DNA of 64,000 nucleotides, taken from contig NZ_JAJBZT010000001.1 of the NCBI RefSeq assembly GCF_020564625.1, positions 186,001 through 250,000 on the forward strand. Reading direction: 5' to 3'. Numbering within the stretch: position 1 is the stretch's first letter; the number at the start of each line of letters is the position of its first letter. The notes beneath the pieces were generated by a model that was not told the DNA's origin, did not search any database, and saw nothing but the letters and a program-made list of their open reading frames with translations. Shown here one piece after another: positions 25,714 to 34,318 of the stretch. This stretch comes from Leeia speluncae. GTDB lineage: Bacteria > Pseudomonadota > Gammaproteobacteria > Burkholderiales > Leeiaceae. The translations under genes were made by a program, and so were the position numbers.

Positions 25714-26466
25714 ATGCAAACAAAACCGATCATTGGATTATGTGCTGACAGAAAAATGTTGGGCATGCACCCATTTCATGCGGTTGGTGAAAAATACATT
25801 AATGCAGTGATTCACGGGGCGGAGTCTTTTGCGGTGGTGTTGCCTTCATTAGGCGATGCGCAAAGCATGGAACAAACGTTGGATATGGTGGATGGCTTGT
25901 TGTTTACCGGTAGCCCCTCCAATGTAGAGCCAAAGCATTATGCAGGAGCACCTAGCGAGCCGGGTACATTGCATGATCCTCATCGCGATGCAACGACCTT
26001 ACCAATGATTAAGGCGGCTATCGAACGTGGTATTCCTGTGTTAGGCATTTGCCGTGGGTTTCAAGAAATGAATGTGGTATTCGGCGGTACACTTTTCCAG
26101 AAGGTACATGAAGTACCCGGAAAAATGGATCATCGTGAAAAAGGCGATGCCACATTAGACGAACAATATGGTCCTGTGCATGAAGTTCACATTCAATCAC
26201 AGGGCTTGCTGCACAAATGGTTTGGCCAAGAAAAGGCGATGGTGAATTCTATCCATCAGCAAGGGGTCGATCGTTTGGGTGAAGGATTACAAATCGAAGC
26301 CACCGCACCCGATGGCTTGATTGAAGCTTTCAGTGTCAGGGAGTCCAAGACTTTTGCGTTTGCCGTACAGTGGCACCCTGAATGGAAACACGCTGAAAAC
26401 CCGTTATCAACAGCGATATTTAAAGCTTTTGGAGCGGCATGTCGGCAACGCCAACAGCAACGATAA
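25714..26466 (+). CDS. spuA: Gamma-glutamyl-gamma-aminobutyrate hydrolase (SpuA/PuuD type)
   Basis: A 250-residue class I glutamine amidotransferase-like hydrolase (peptidase C26). The triad is C113 in LGICRGFQ, H221 and E223 in QWHPEW. It would cut gamma-glutamyl-GABA to glutamate and GABA, the last step of the gamma-glutamylated putrescine pathway. It is the first of eight genes in the order of P. aeruginosa spuABCDEFGH. The enzymes between PuuA and PuuD in E. coli (PuuB oxidase, PuuC dehydrogenase) are not in this window. Confidence 0.92.
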   Translation: MQTKPIIGLCADRKMLGMHPFHAVGEKYINAVIHGAESFAVVLPSLGDAQSMEQTLDMVDGLLFTGSPSNVEPKHYAGAPSEPGTLHDPHRDATTLPMIKAAIERGIPVLGICRGFQEMNVVFGGTLFQKVHEVPGKMDHREKGDATLDEQYGPVHEVHIQSQGLLHKWFGQEKAMVNSIHQQGVDRLGEGLQIEATAPDGLIEAFSVRESKTFAFAVQWHPEWKHAENPLSTAIFKAFGAACRQRQQQR

Positions 26467-26587
26467 GTAAAATATAGCAAATGCCTGTCGGGTTTCCGGT
26501 GCAGACGTTTGAAAGTCATCTCCAGAATGACTATGCTAAATAAATGGAGCACTTCTTCATCGTTGCATAAAAAGAGTTGATTTCATC

Positions 26588-27916
26588 ATGGACAGAATTA
26601 CCGAATTTCTGAGAGAACATCGCATTACTGAAGTGGAATGTATCATTCCTGACACGACCGGCATTGCAAGGGGGAAAATTATCCCACGGAGCAAGTTTGA
26701 AACCGGGGAAAACATGCGGCTACCTCAGGTGGTCTTGGTGCAAACGGTAACTGGTGATTACCCTGAAAATGCGGTAACCGGTGCAACCGATCCAGACATG
26801 GTGTGTTTACCTGATCCGGATACTATCCGCTTGATTCCATGGGCAACCGATCCTACCGCGCAAGTGATTCATGACTGTGTGCATTTTGATGGTTCGCCAG
26901 TCGAGATCTCACCACGCTATGTGCTACGTCGCGTGTTAGAACTATATAAAGAAAAAGGCTGGAAACCCGTCATTGCTCCCGAACTAGAATTTTATCTAGT
27001 GGATGTAAACAAAGATCCAGACTTGCCATTGCAGCCACCAATTGGTCGTACAGGCCGTCCAGAAACGGGGCGTCAGGCATATTCAATTGATGCAGTAAAC
27101 GAGTTTGATGCGCTATTTGAAGACATCTATGAATATTGCGAATTACAAGATCTAGAAATTGACACCTTGATTCATGAGGTGGGTGCGGCGCAGATGGAAA
27201 TTAACTTCCTCCATGGCGACGCAATGGACTTAGCTGATCGCGTATTCTTATTTAAACGTACGGTGCGTGAAACCGCGCTACGCCACAATATGTATGCAAC
27301 ATTTATGGCTAAGCCAATGGAGAATGAACCAGGCAGCGCGATGCACATGCACCAAAGCGTGGTGGATGAGTCTGGTCAGAATATCTTTACTAAACCAGAT
27401 GGCAGCGCGAGTGATTTATTCCTGAACTATATTGCTGGTTTGCAAGCGTATATGCCTTCAGTAATGCCGATTTTTGCGCCATTTGTTAACTCATATCGTC
27501 GCTTGTCTCGTTTTACTGCTGCCCCGATTAATGTGCAGTGGGGTTATGACAACCGTACCGTGGGTATCCGAGTACCCGCATCAAGCCCAGCTGCCCGTCG
27601 TGTCGAAAACCGTGTGGCCGGCGTGGATTGCAACCCATACCTAGCAATGGCTGCAACACTCGCATGTGGCTACTTAGGCATGGTGCAAGGCTTGCAACCA
27701 ACTGAACCATTAGCAACAGATGCATACGACTTACCATTCGAGTTACCACGTAACTTGGAAGAGGCGATGACTCGTATGCAAGTATGCGAGCCAATGGCAG
27801 ATATCTTGGGACGCAAGTTTGTGAATGCGTATTTGCAAACGAAGGAGCTAGAGTACGAAACGTTCTTCAAGGTAATCAGTTCTTGGGAACGTCGTCACTT
27901 GTTGCTACACGCATAA
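26588..27916 (+). CDS. spuB: Glutamine synthetase-like gamma-glutamylpolyamine synthetase
   Basis: A 442-residue member of the glutamine synthetase superfamily, in the PuuA/GlnA-paralog branch that joins glutamate to putrescine or other polyamines with ATP. Visible pieces are the beta-grasp N-terminus (VECIIPDTTGIARGKIIP), the metal-binding ELEFYLV, EVGAAQMEINF, the ATP-site SAMHMHQSVVD and the NRTVGIRVPASSPAARRVENRVAGVDCNPYLAMAA stretch. It lacks the regulatory adenylylation Tyr region of true GlnA. It sits between the hydrolase and the transaminase, matching spuB. Confidence 0.93.
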   Translation: MDRITEFLREHRITEVECIIPDTTGIARGKIIPRSKFETGENMRLPQVVLVQTVTGDYPENAVTGATDPDMVCLPDPDTIRLIPWATDPTAQVIHDCVHFDGSPVEISPRYVLRRVLELYKEKGWKPVIAPELEFYLVDVNKDPDLPLQPPIGRTGRPETGRQAYSIDAVNEFDALFEDIYEYCELQDLEIDTLIHEVGAAQMEINFLHGDAMDLADRVFLFKRTVRETALRHNMYATFMAKPMENEPGSAMHMHQSVVDESGQNIFTKPDGSASDLFLNYIAGLQAYMPSVMPIFAPFVNSYRRLSRFTAAPINVQWGYDNRTVGIRVPASSPAARRVENRVAGVDCNPYLAMAATLACGYLGMVQGLQPTEPLATDAYDLPFELPRNLEEAMTRMQVCEPMADILGRKFVNAYLQTKELEYETFFKVISSWERRHLLLHA

Positions 27917-28012
27917 GATAAAAAGCATTTAGTTTTAAAAACATAATAACAATTTAATCTGGATTGCTGGCCTTGGCAGAGGCGAGGTCAGCCTAATCAG
28001 GAGTGAATACAA

Positions 28013-29440
28013 ATGTCGAATGTAATTGATAACCGCCCAGGCGTTTACGCAGAAGCCTCACAATCAGGTAATTTTGCGCGCCGTACTACCGCTGAATGGC
28101 AAGCCCTGGATGCGGCACACCATATTCATCCGTTCTCAGACATGGGATCATTGAATAAGTCTGGCAGCCGTGTGATTACCAAAGCCGAAGGTGTTTACCT
28201 TTGGGATTCTGAAGGTAATAAAATTATTGATGGTATGGCCGGTCTGTGGTGTGTCAACGTGGGCTATGGCCGTAAAGAACTCGCAGAAGTTGCTTACAAG
28301 CAAATGCTAGAGTTGCCTTACTACAATACATTTTTCAAGACAACTCACCCACCTGTTATCGAATTATCTAACCTATTAGCAGAAGTATCTCCTAAAGGTT
28401 TTGAGCACTTCTTCTACTGTAACTCTGGTTCTGAAGGTAACGATACCGTCTTGCGTATTGTGCATCAGTATTGGGCTGCAGTGGGTAAGCCTGCTAAGAA
28501 ATACGTGATCTCTCGTAAGAACGGCTACCACGGCTCGACGATTGCTGGTGGCTCGCTTGGTGGCATGGGTTATATGCACGAGCAAATGCCTTCACAGGTT
28601 GGCAATATTGTTCACATCAACCAACCATATTGGTTTGGTGAGGGCGAAGACCTTACACCTGAAGAGTTTGGTCTGAAGCGTGCACAAGAGTTAGAAGCGA
28701 AAATCCTAGAACTGGGAGCAGAAAATGTTGCTGCCTTCATTGGCGAGCCATTCCAAGGGGCGGGTGGGGTGATTTTCCCTCCATCAACCTATTGGCCAGA
28801 AATCCAACGTATTTGCCGCAAGTACGACATCTTGCTTTGTGCGGATGAAGTGATTGGTGGTTTTGGTCGTACCGGCGAATGGTTTGCTCACCAGCACTTC
28901 GGTTTCGAGCCAGACACTATCACGATGGCAAAAGGCTTGACCTCTGGATACGTACCGATGGGTGCAGTAGGCATTAATCGTAAAGTTGCTGATGCATTGA
29001 TTGCTGCTGGTGATTTCAACCATGGTCTGACTTATTCTGGTCATCCAGTTGCTGCGGCTGTTGCCGTAGCAAACATCAAAATTTTGCGTGAAGGTGGCTT
29101 GATCGATAACGTGAAAAACGTGACTGGTCCTTACTTCCAAAAATCACTACGTGAAGCATTAGATGGCAATCCATTAGTCGGTGAAATTGCGGGTCAAGGT
29201 TTAGTTGCAGGTATGCAATTAACCGAAGACAAAGCGACTCGCAAACGCTTTGCTAACGGTGGCGATATTGGTTTGCAATGCCGCGATCATTGCTTTGGTA
29301 ATAACTTAATTATGCGTGCGACAGGTGATCGTATGTTGCTTTCTCCGCCGCTTGTCATTACCAAATCTGAGATTGACGAATTGGTCAGCAAAGCCAAGTA
29401 CTGCCTAGATCTAACGGCTAAAGAATTAGGCATGCTGTAA
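28013..29440 (+). CDS. spuC: Putrescine-pyruvate aminotransferase (SpuC)
   Basis: A 475-residue class III PLP-dependent aminotransferase. The PLP lysine is K307 in MAKGLTSGY; other family pieces are DGMAGLWCVNVGYG, YCNSGSEGNDT, RKNGYHGSTIAGGSLGG and CADEVIGGFGRTG. In P. aeruginosa SpuC moves the terminal amino group of putrescine (also cadaverine) to pyruvate, giving 4-aminobutanal and alanine. Position directly between spuB and spuD supports SpuC over other omega-transaminases. A GGAG ribosome binding site precedes the start. A strong hairpin follows the stop, perhaps partly separating the enzymes from the transporter genes. Confidence 0.92.
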   Translation: MSNVIDNRPGVYAEASQSGNFARRTTAEWQALDAAHHIHPFSDMGSLNKSGSRVITKAEGVYLWDSEGNKIIDGMAGLWCVNVGYGRKELAEVAYKQMLELPYYNTFFKTTHPPVIELSNLLAEVSPKGFEHFFYCNSGSEGNDTVLRIVHQYWAAVGKPAKKYVISRKNGYHGSTIAGGSLGGMGYMHEQMPSQVGNIVHINQPYWFGEGEDLTPEEFGLKRAQELEAKILELGAENVAAFIGEPFQGAGGVIFPPSTYWPEIQRICRKYDILLCADEVIGGFGRTGEWFAHQHFGFEPDTITMAKGLTSGYVPMGAVGINRKVADALIAAGDFNHGLTYSGHPVAAAVAVANIKILREGGLIDNVKNVTGPYFQKSLREALDGNPLVGEIAGQGLVAGMQLTEDKATRKRFANGGDIGLQCRDHCFGNNLIMRATGDRMLLSPPLVITKSEIDELVSKAKYCLDLTAKELGML

Positions 29441-29451
29441 AAGTCAATGAC

Positions 29452-29486
29452 AATTGGGCAAAAAATACCCTTTTTGCCCAATTTTA
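29452..29486 (+). terminator. Terminator-like hairpin after spuC
   Basis: AATTGGGCAAAAA (29452-29464) pairs over 13 bp with TTTTTGCCCAATT (29471-29483), loop of 6, followed only by TTAGC. Either a partial terminator or a 3'-end stabiliser inside the spu operon. Confidence 0.65.
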
Positions 29487-29677
29487 GCACTAGAACGCTT
29501 TACGACTGGGTTAAAGCAGCGCAAGATATGCCCGCAAATGTTTTGGAATGGATTGTTTGCAGACGAAATATAGGGTCTGTGAATTACTAACCAGATTTGT
29601 AAATGTCATATTTATATCTGGAATCCACTATCGTTTAACTTTCTTTTTTTGGTTCGGCAACAAATAGGAGAATTACG

Positions 29678-30778
29678 ATGTACCCACAAAATTGGGCTAA
29701 AAAATTATCAATTCTTACGCTAGCTTTAGCAGCTAGTTCGGCTTTTGCTGCAGAAGAAAAAGTACTGAACGTTTACAACTGGAATGATTACGTTGCTAAA
29801 GACACGGTTGCTAATTTCGAAAAAGAAACTGGCATCAAAGTTAAATACGATGTGTACGATAGCAATGAAACATTACAAGCAAAACTATTAACTGGCAAAA
29901 GTGGCTACGACATTGTGGTGCCTTCTTTAGAATTTGCAGGCAAGCAAATTCAAACAGGTGTTCACAAAAAGTTAGATAAAAAGCAGCTTTCAAATTACGC
30001 CAATTTGGATGCTGGCATTTTATCCAAAATGACCGCAGCTGATCCAGGTAACCAGTACTTGATCCCATACATGTGGGGTACTACTGCAATTGGTATTAAC
30101 GAAGAGAAAGTCAAAAAAGCTTTAGGTGGAAAACTACCGGCTGATATGTGGCAATTAGTGTTTGATCCAGCCATCACTAGTAAGCTGAAATCGTGTGGTA
30201 TTTCCTATATGGATACACCAAGTGATGTTTACTCAATGGTAAACATTTACTTAGGCAAAAATGCAAATGACTTCAGTAAAGCGACGTTAGAAGCCGCAAC
30301 TGCTCAGCTAATTAAAGTTCGTAAAGACGTTAAAGTATTTAACTCATCTCCAATTGATCTGCTAGCAAACGGTGATGTGTGTGTGGGTATCGCATTCTCT
30401 GGCGACGTATACATGGCTAAAAACCGTGCAATCGAAGCTAAAAATAACCAAAAAATCAGCTACGTCATTCCTGCAAAAGGAACGATTATGTGGGTAGATA
30501 ACTTGGCTATTCCAAAGGATGCAAAACATCCAGAGAATGCACATAAGTTTATTAACTACATCTTAAAAGCGAAGGTTGCTGCAGATATTTCGAATACGGT
30601 TTTCTATGCAAACCCGAATACGAAAGCGACGCCGTTAGTAAGTAAAGAAATTGCTTCTGATCCAAATATCTATCCAACAGAAGCATTGAAGAAAAAGCTC
30701 GTAGCGAAAAAAGTGATTCCTGCAGAAGAGCAGCGTGCTCTGACACAGTTCTACACCAAATTCAAAACAGCTAAATAA
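29678..30778 (+). CDS. spuD: Periplasmic polyamine-binding protein 1 (PotF/SpuD family)
   Basis: A 366-residue solute-binding protein with a signal peptide (KKLSILTLALAASSAFA, cleavage probably after A24, giving AEEKVLNVYNWNDY). Ligand-site motifs of the PotF/PotD family are present: YNWNDY, YDVYDSNE, FSGDVYMAKNRA, and GTIMWVDNLAIP with W272 and D274 aligned to the diamine-binding Trp/Asp of E. coli PotD. It delivers a polyamine to the SpuFGH transporter. It has a close paralog just downstream. Trp at 272 suggests a spermidine-type pocket, so the spuD label is positional only. Confidence 0.9.
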   Translation: MYPQNWAKKLSILTLALAASSAFAAEEKVLNVYNWNDYVAKDTVANFEKETGIKVKYDVYDSNETLQAKLLTGKSGYDIVVPSLEFAGKQIQTGVHKKLDKKQLSNYANLDAGILSKMTAADPGNQYLIPYMWGTTAIGINEEKVKKALGGKLPADMWQLVFDPAITSKLKSCGISYMDTPSDVYSMVNIYLGKNANDFSKATLEAATAQLIKVRKDVKVFNSSPIDLLANGDVCVGIAFSGDVYMAKNRAIEAKNNQKISYVIPAKGTIMWVDNLAIPKDAKHPENAHKFINYILKAKVAADISNTVFYANPNTKATPLVSKEIASDPNIYPTEALKKKLVAKKVIPAEEQRALTQFYTKFKTAK

Positions 30779-30789
30779 GCAGTAACCAG

Positions 30790-30820
30790 ATCTACCGGTA
30801 GTAGCGCGCTACCGGTAGAT
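30790..30820. repeat. Perfect 12-bp inverted repeat between spuD and spuE
   Basis: ATCTACCGGTAG (30790-30801) and CTACCGGTAGAT (30809-30820), loop TAGCGCG. No T run follows, so an mRNA 3'-end stabiliser or a processing barrier is more likely than a terminator. Confidence 0.75.
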
Positions 30821-30912
30821 ATAAAGATCAATACTCGTGCGCAGCTGGGTGGCGTAACAGGGATCTTGCTCTGGTGAATTTTGCAAATTGCAGAGGAACT
30901 AGGCTGTTTCTG

Positions 30913-30936
30913 GATTACCCCTTTTAAAGGGTAATC
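30913..30936. repeat. Second hairpin between spuD and spuE
   Basis: GATTACCC (30913-30920) pairs with GGGTAATC (30929-30936), extended inward by TTT/AAA around one unpaired C; it lies about 50 bases upstream of the spuE start. Confidence 0.55.
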
Positions 30937-30988
30937 AAACAGGTATGAAGCATTTTTGACGTATGCTTGCCATTCAGGAGATTCAATT

Positions 30989-32083
30989 TTGAAGTTGTTT
31001 AAACGTTCATTCATGGGCGTAAGCCTAGCTTTTGCCGCGCTAACTGCTTTTGCTGCAGAAGAAAAAGTTCTAAATATCTACAACTGGAATGATTACATCG
31101 CCAAAGACACGATTGCCAAGTTTGAAAAAGAAACAGGCATTAAGGTCAAATACGATGTGTACGATAGTAACGAAACCCTTCAAGCAAAATTGCTGACTGG
31201 GCACACAGGATACGATATTGTTGTTCCTTCTCTTGAGTTTGCCGGAAAGCAAATTCAAAGTGGTGTCCACCGTCCATTAAACAAGGCGTTATTCAAGAAC
31301 TACGGCAATTTAGACGCAACCATTATGCAAAAGCTAGCGGTTGCAGATCCTGGCAATAAGTTTTTAGTACCTTACATGTGGTTTACTGCTGGGCTTGGTA
31401 TCAACGAAGCCAAAGTGAGTAAAGCATTAGGTGGCCAACTACCAACTGATATGTGGCGCCTTGTATTTGACCCTGTTTACACCAGTAAATTAAAATCTTG
31501 TGGCATTGCCTACATGGATACGCCAAGTGATATGTTCACCATGGCAAACATCTATTTCGGGAAAAGTGGCAATGATTTTAGTAAAGCCACTTTAGATGCT
31601 ACAACCCAAGGGCTATTAAAAGTCCGTAAAGATATTAAAGTCTTTAACTCTTCGCCAATTGATCTATTGGCTAACGGTGATGTTTGCGTTGCAGTTGGAT
31701 ATTCGGGCGATGTGTATATGGCTAGAAATCGCGCTATTGAAGCGAATAATGGTCAGAAAATTCGTTATGTCATCCCGGGCAAAGGAACCATGCTGACCGT
31801 TGATAGTATGGTGATTCCAAAAGATGCCAAACACCCTGAAAATGCCCAGCGTTTCATGGACTTTATTATGCGTCCTGATATTGTTGCGGCCATTTCCAAT
31901 GAAGTTTACTACGCCAATGCAAATACTAAAGCAACTGCGTTAGTGAAAAAGGACATTTCAACAGACCCTGGTATCTATCTACCAGAAGGCCTAAAGAAAC
32001 AATTAGTTGCGAAAAAAGTGATCCCAGCGGAAGAGCAAAGATTACTAACACAGTATTTTACGAAGTTTAAAACCTCAAAATAA
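30989..32083 (+). CDS. spuE: Periplasmic polyamine-binding protein 2 (PotF/SpuE family)
   Basis: A 364-residue solute-binding protein, clearly a tandem duplicate of the preceding one; long stretches are identical after the signal peptide (cleavage near A22). I chose TTG 30989 because CAGGAG lies 8 bases upstream and a normal signal peptide follows (KLFKRSFMGVSLAFAALTAFA); a TTG 11 codons earlier would spoil the signal peptide. YNWNDY and YSGDVYMARNRA are kept, but the motif GTMLTVDSMVIP has Thr (T270) where the paralog has Trp, with D272 retained. This residue stacks on the ligand in known relatives, so ligand choice probably differs. Confidence 0.88.
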   Translation: MKLFKRSFMGVSLAFAALTAFAAEEKVLNIYNWNDYIAKDTIAKFEKETGIKVKYDVYDSNETLQAKLLTGHTGYDIVVPSLEFAGKQIQSGVHRPLNKALFKNYGNLDATIMQKLAVADPGNKFLVPYMWFTAGLGINEAKVSKALGGQLPTDMWRLVFDPVYTSKLKSCGIAYMDTPSDMFTMANIYFGKSGNDFSKATLDATTQGLLKVRKDIKVFNSSPIDLLANGDVCVAVGYSGDVYMARNRAIEANNGQKIRYVIPGKGTMLTVDSMVIPKDAKHPENAQRFMDFIMRPDIVAAISNEVYYANANTKATALVKKDISTDPGIYLPEGLKKQLVAKKVIPAEEQRLLTQYFTKFKTSK

Positions 32084-32089
32084 TAAATG

Positions 32090-32116
32090 AAGCGCCTTCT
32101 CTCAATGGAGGTGCTT
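32090..32116. repeat. Hairpin between spuE and spuF
   Basis: AAGCGCCTTC (32090-32099) pairs with GGAGGTGCTT (32107-32116), ten pairs including two G-U, loop of 7. About 175 bases of gene-free sequence follow before spuF, with no other clear signal. Confidence 0.55.
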
Positions 32117-32291
32117 AACAAAACGGTTTGATTTAGTTTTGGGAGTAATGTACTGATTACTAGTAGGCTCTGGGACTATTTTCAGTATAAATGTATGTTT
32201 AACAAGGTTTTTCTAGTTAGTTTTTGCCTATTTAAATCGCAAAATTCAGCTAGAAAATTTCCCCGGGGCTCTGGGTACAAGGAGAGGCATT

Positions 32292-33407
32292 GTGTCGCAA
32301 GACAATAGCACAGTGAAGTCGGATTCATACTTGCAAATTCAGAATATCGTCAAGAAATTTGGCGATACCACTGCGGTGGATAATGTTAATTTAACCATTA
32401 AAAAGAATGAAATCTTCGCATTATTAGGAAGTTCTGGCTGCGGTAAGTCAACCTTGCTAAGGATGATGGCCGGGATGGAAAGCCCAACGTCAGGCAAAAT
32501 TATTGTAGATGGGCAGGATGTAACCGCCTTACCACCATACAAACGCCCAATTAACATGATGTTCCAGTCTTATGCGTTATTCCCGCATATGACTGTAGAA
32601 CAAAACATTGCGTTTGGTCTAAAGCAGGACAAACTACCATCAGATGAAATCGCTGATCGCGTGATTAAAATGTTGGATTTGGTGCAGATGCGTAAGTTCG
32701 CAAAGCGTAAGCCACACCAATTGTCTGGTGGCCAGCAGCAGCGTGTAGCATTGGCGCGCTCATTAGCTAAGCGCCCAAAATTGCTTCTACTAGATGAGCC
32801 ACTTGGTGCGTTGGATAAAAAGCTACGTCAACAAACGCAATTAGAGTTGGTTAACGTGATTGAGAAGGTGGGTGTGACTTGTATCATGGTGACTCATGAT
32901 CAAGAAGAAGCGATGACCATGGCCTCACGTATTGCCATCATGTCTGAAGGTAGCTTGTTGCAAGTCGGTTCACCAAACGAAATTTATGAACATCCAAATT
33001 GCCGCTTTACTGCTGAATTTATCGGTGAAACGAATATTTTTGATGGCAAGCTACTTGTAGATGAGCCGGGTTACATCATCGTTGAGTCTACCGATCTAAA
33101 CCGTGGTATTTATATTAACCATGGAGTCACAGGCCCAGCGGGGATGGAATTAGCGGTATCTATTCGCCCAGAACGAATTCATGTGACGAAACAAGAACCA
33201 AGTGCCCAGTACAACTGGGCGCAAGGTGAAGTGAAAGAAATCGCCTACTTAGGTAGTTACTCTATCTATCACGTGCGCTTAGCTTCTGGCCGAGTGATTC
33301 ATGCCAATGTGCCAGCGTCTGTATGGCGTGATGAAACACCGCCAACATGGGGTGACAAAGTGTTCGTTTCTTGGAGTGAACAAGCTGGGGTGGTATTAAC
33401 ATCATGA
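32292..33407 (+). CDS. spuF: Polyamine ABC transporter ATPase (PotG/PotA type)
   Basis: A 371-residue ABC ATPase. Walker A is GSSGCGKST, the signature is LSGGQQQRVALARSL, Walker B is LLLLDEPLGALD, and the H-loop is VTHDQEEA. A C-terminal TOBE-type domain (about 290-370) identifies the PotA/PotG regulatory class. It starts with GTG preceded by GGAGAGG. Its stop overlaps the spuG start (ATGA). It powers import of polyamines delivered by the two binding proteins. Confidence 0.95.
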   Translation: MSQDNSTVKSDSYLQIQNIVKKFGDTTAVDNVNLTIKKNEIFALLGSSGCGKSTLLRMMAGMESPTSGKIIVDGQDVTALPPYKRPINMMFQSYALFPHMTVEQNIAFGLKQDKLPSDEIADRVIKMLDLVQMRKFAKRKPHQLSGGQQQRVALARSLAKRPKLLLLDEPLGALDKKLRQQTQLELVNVIEKVGVTCIMVTHDQEEAMTMASRIAIMSEGSLLQVGSPNEIYEHPNCRFTAEFIGETNIFDGKLLVDEPGYIIVESTDLNRGIYINHGVTGPAGMELAVSIRPERIHVTKQEPSAQYNWAQGEVKEIAYLGSYSIYHVRLASGRVIHANVPASVWRDETPPTWGDKVFVSWSEQAGVVLTS

Positions 33408-34318
33408 TGAATAAACTCGCTCGTTTCCTGCCTAAAGGGCGGGCATGGGTGACGGCTGTGCCGTACACCTGGATGTTATTGTTCTTCCTGATTCCGTTTT
33501 TCTTTGTTTTGAAAATCAGCTTCGCGGAAGTCGATATTTCTCAACCTCCATACACTGACTTAGTTACCCGCACTGAAGATTTACTGCAAATCCACCTTAA
33601 TCTGGGCAAATACATTGCTATTTTCTCAGACGGTTGGATGGGGCAGTACATTGTTGCTTATGGTACTTCCCTGAAAATGGCGTTTTACACCACGGTGTTT
33701 ACGTTATTAATTGGTTACCCAATGGCGTATCACATCGCCAGAGCAAAAGAAGCCACCAGAAATACCTTGCTGATGTTGGTTATGTTGCCTTTCTGGACTT
33801 CCTTCCTACTGCGTGTTTACGCTTGGATTGGCATCCTGAAAGACAATGGTGTGCTCAATAATTTATTGATGTCACTGCATATCATCAATGAACCAATTGA
33901 AATGCTCTACACACCGTTCTCTATCATGGTGGGGATGGTTTATTCGTATCTTCCATTCATGATTTTGCCGCTCTATTCTCATTTAGTGAAACTAGATGGT
34001 CGTTTGCTGGAGGCTGCTGGTGATTTGGGTGCAAAACCTTGGCGAACTTTCTTATCTATCACGCTACCACTATCTAAAGGCGGCATCATCGCGGGTTCAA
34101 TGATGGTATTTATCCCTGCCGTTGGTGAATACGTGATTCCAGAGTTGCTTGGTGGCGGTGATGCATTGATGATTGGTAAGAAGCTGATGGATGACTTTGG
34201 TCCAAACCTAGACTGGCCAATGGCATCAGCCGTAGCGGTCGTCATGATTATGCTACTGATTATCCCAATTATTTGGTTCCATCGTTTCGAAACACGTGAA
34301 ATGAAAGGCAACGAATGA
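33404..34318 (+). CDS. spuG: Polyamine ABC transporter permease 1 (PotH type)
   Basis: A 304-residue inner-membrane permease with about six transmembrane segments, beginning at WMLLFFLIPFFFVLKISF. The EAA loop is visible as EAAGDLGAKPWRTFLSITLPLSKGGI, the site that contacts the ATPase. It overlaps spuF by 4 bases and spuH by 4 bases, so the three are translationally coupled. A second ATG at 33407 is an alternative start. The PotH-type assignment follows from position and the long first periplasmic loop. Confidence 0.94.
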   Translation: MMNKLARFLPKGRAWVTAVPYTWMLLFFLIPFFFVLKISFAEVDISQPPYTDLVTRTEDLLQIHLNLGKYIAIFSDGWMGQYIVAYGTSLKMAFYTTVFTLLIGYPMAYHIARAKEATRNTLLMLVMLPFWTSFLLRVYAWIGILKDNGVLNNLLMSLHIINEPIEMLYTPFSIMVGMVYSYLPFMILPLYSHLVKLDGRLLEAAGDLGAKPWRTFLSITLPLSKGGIIAGSMMVFIPAVGEYVIPELLGGGDALMIGKKLMDDFGPNLDWPMASAVAVVMIMLLIIPIIWFHRFETREMKGNE

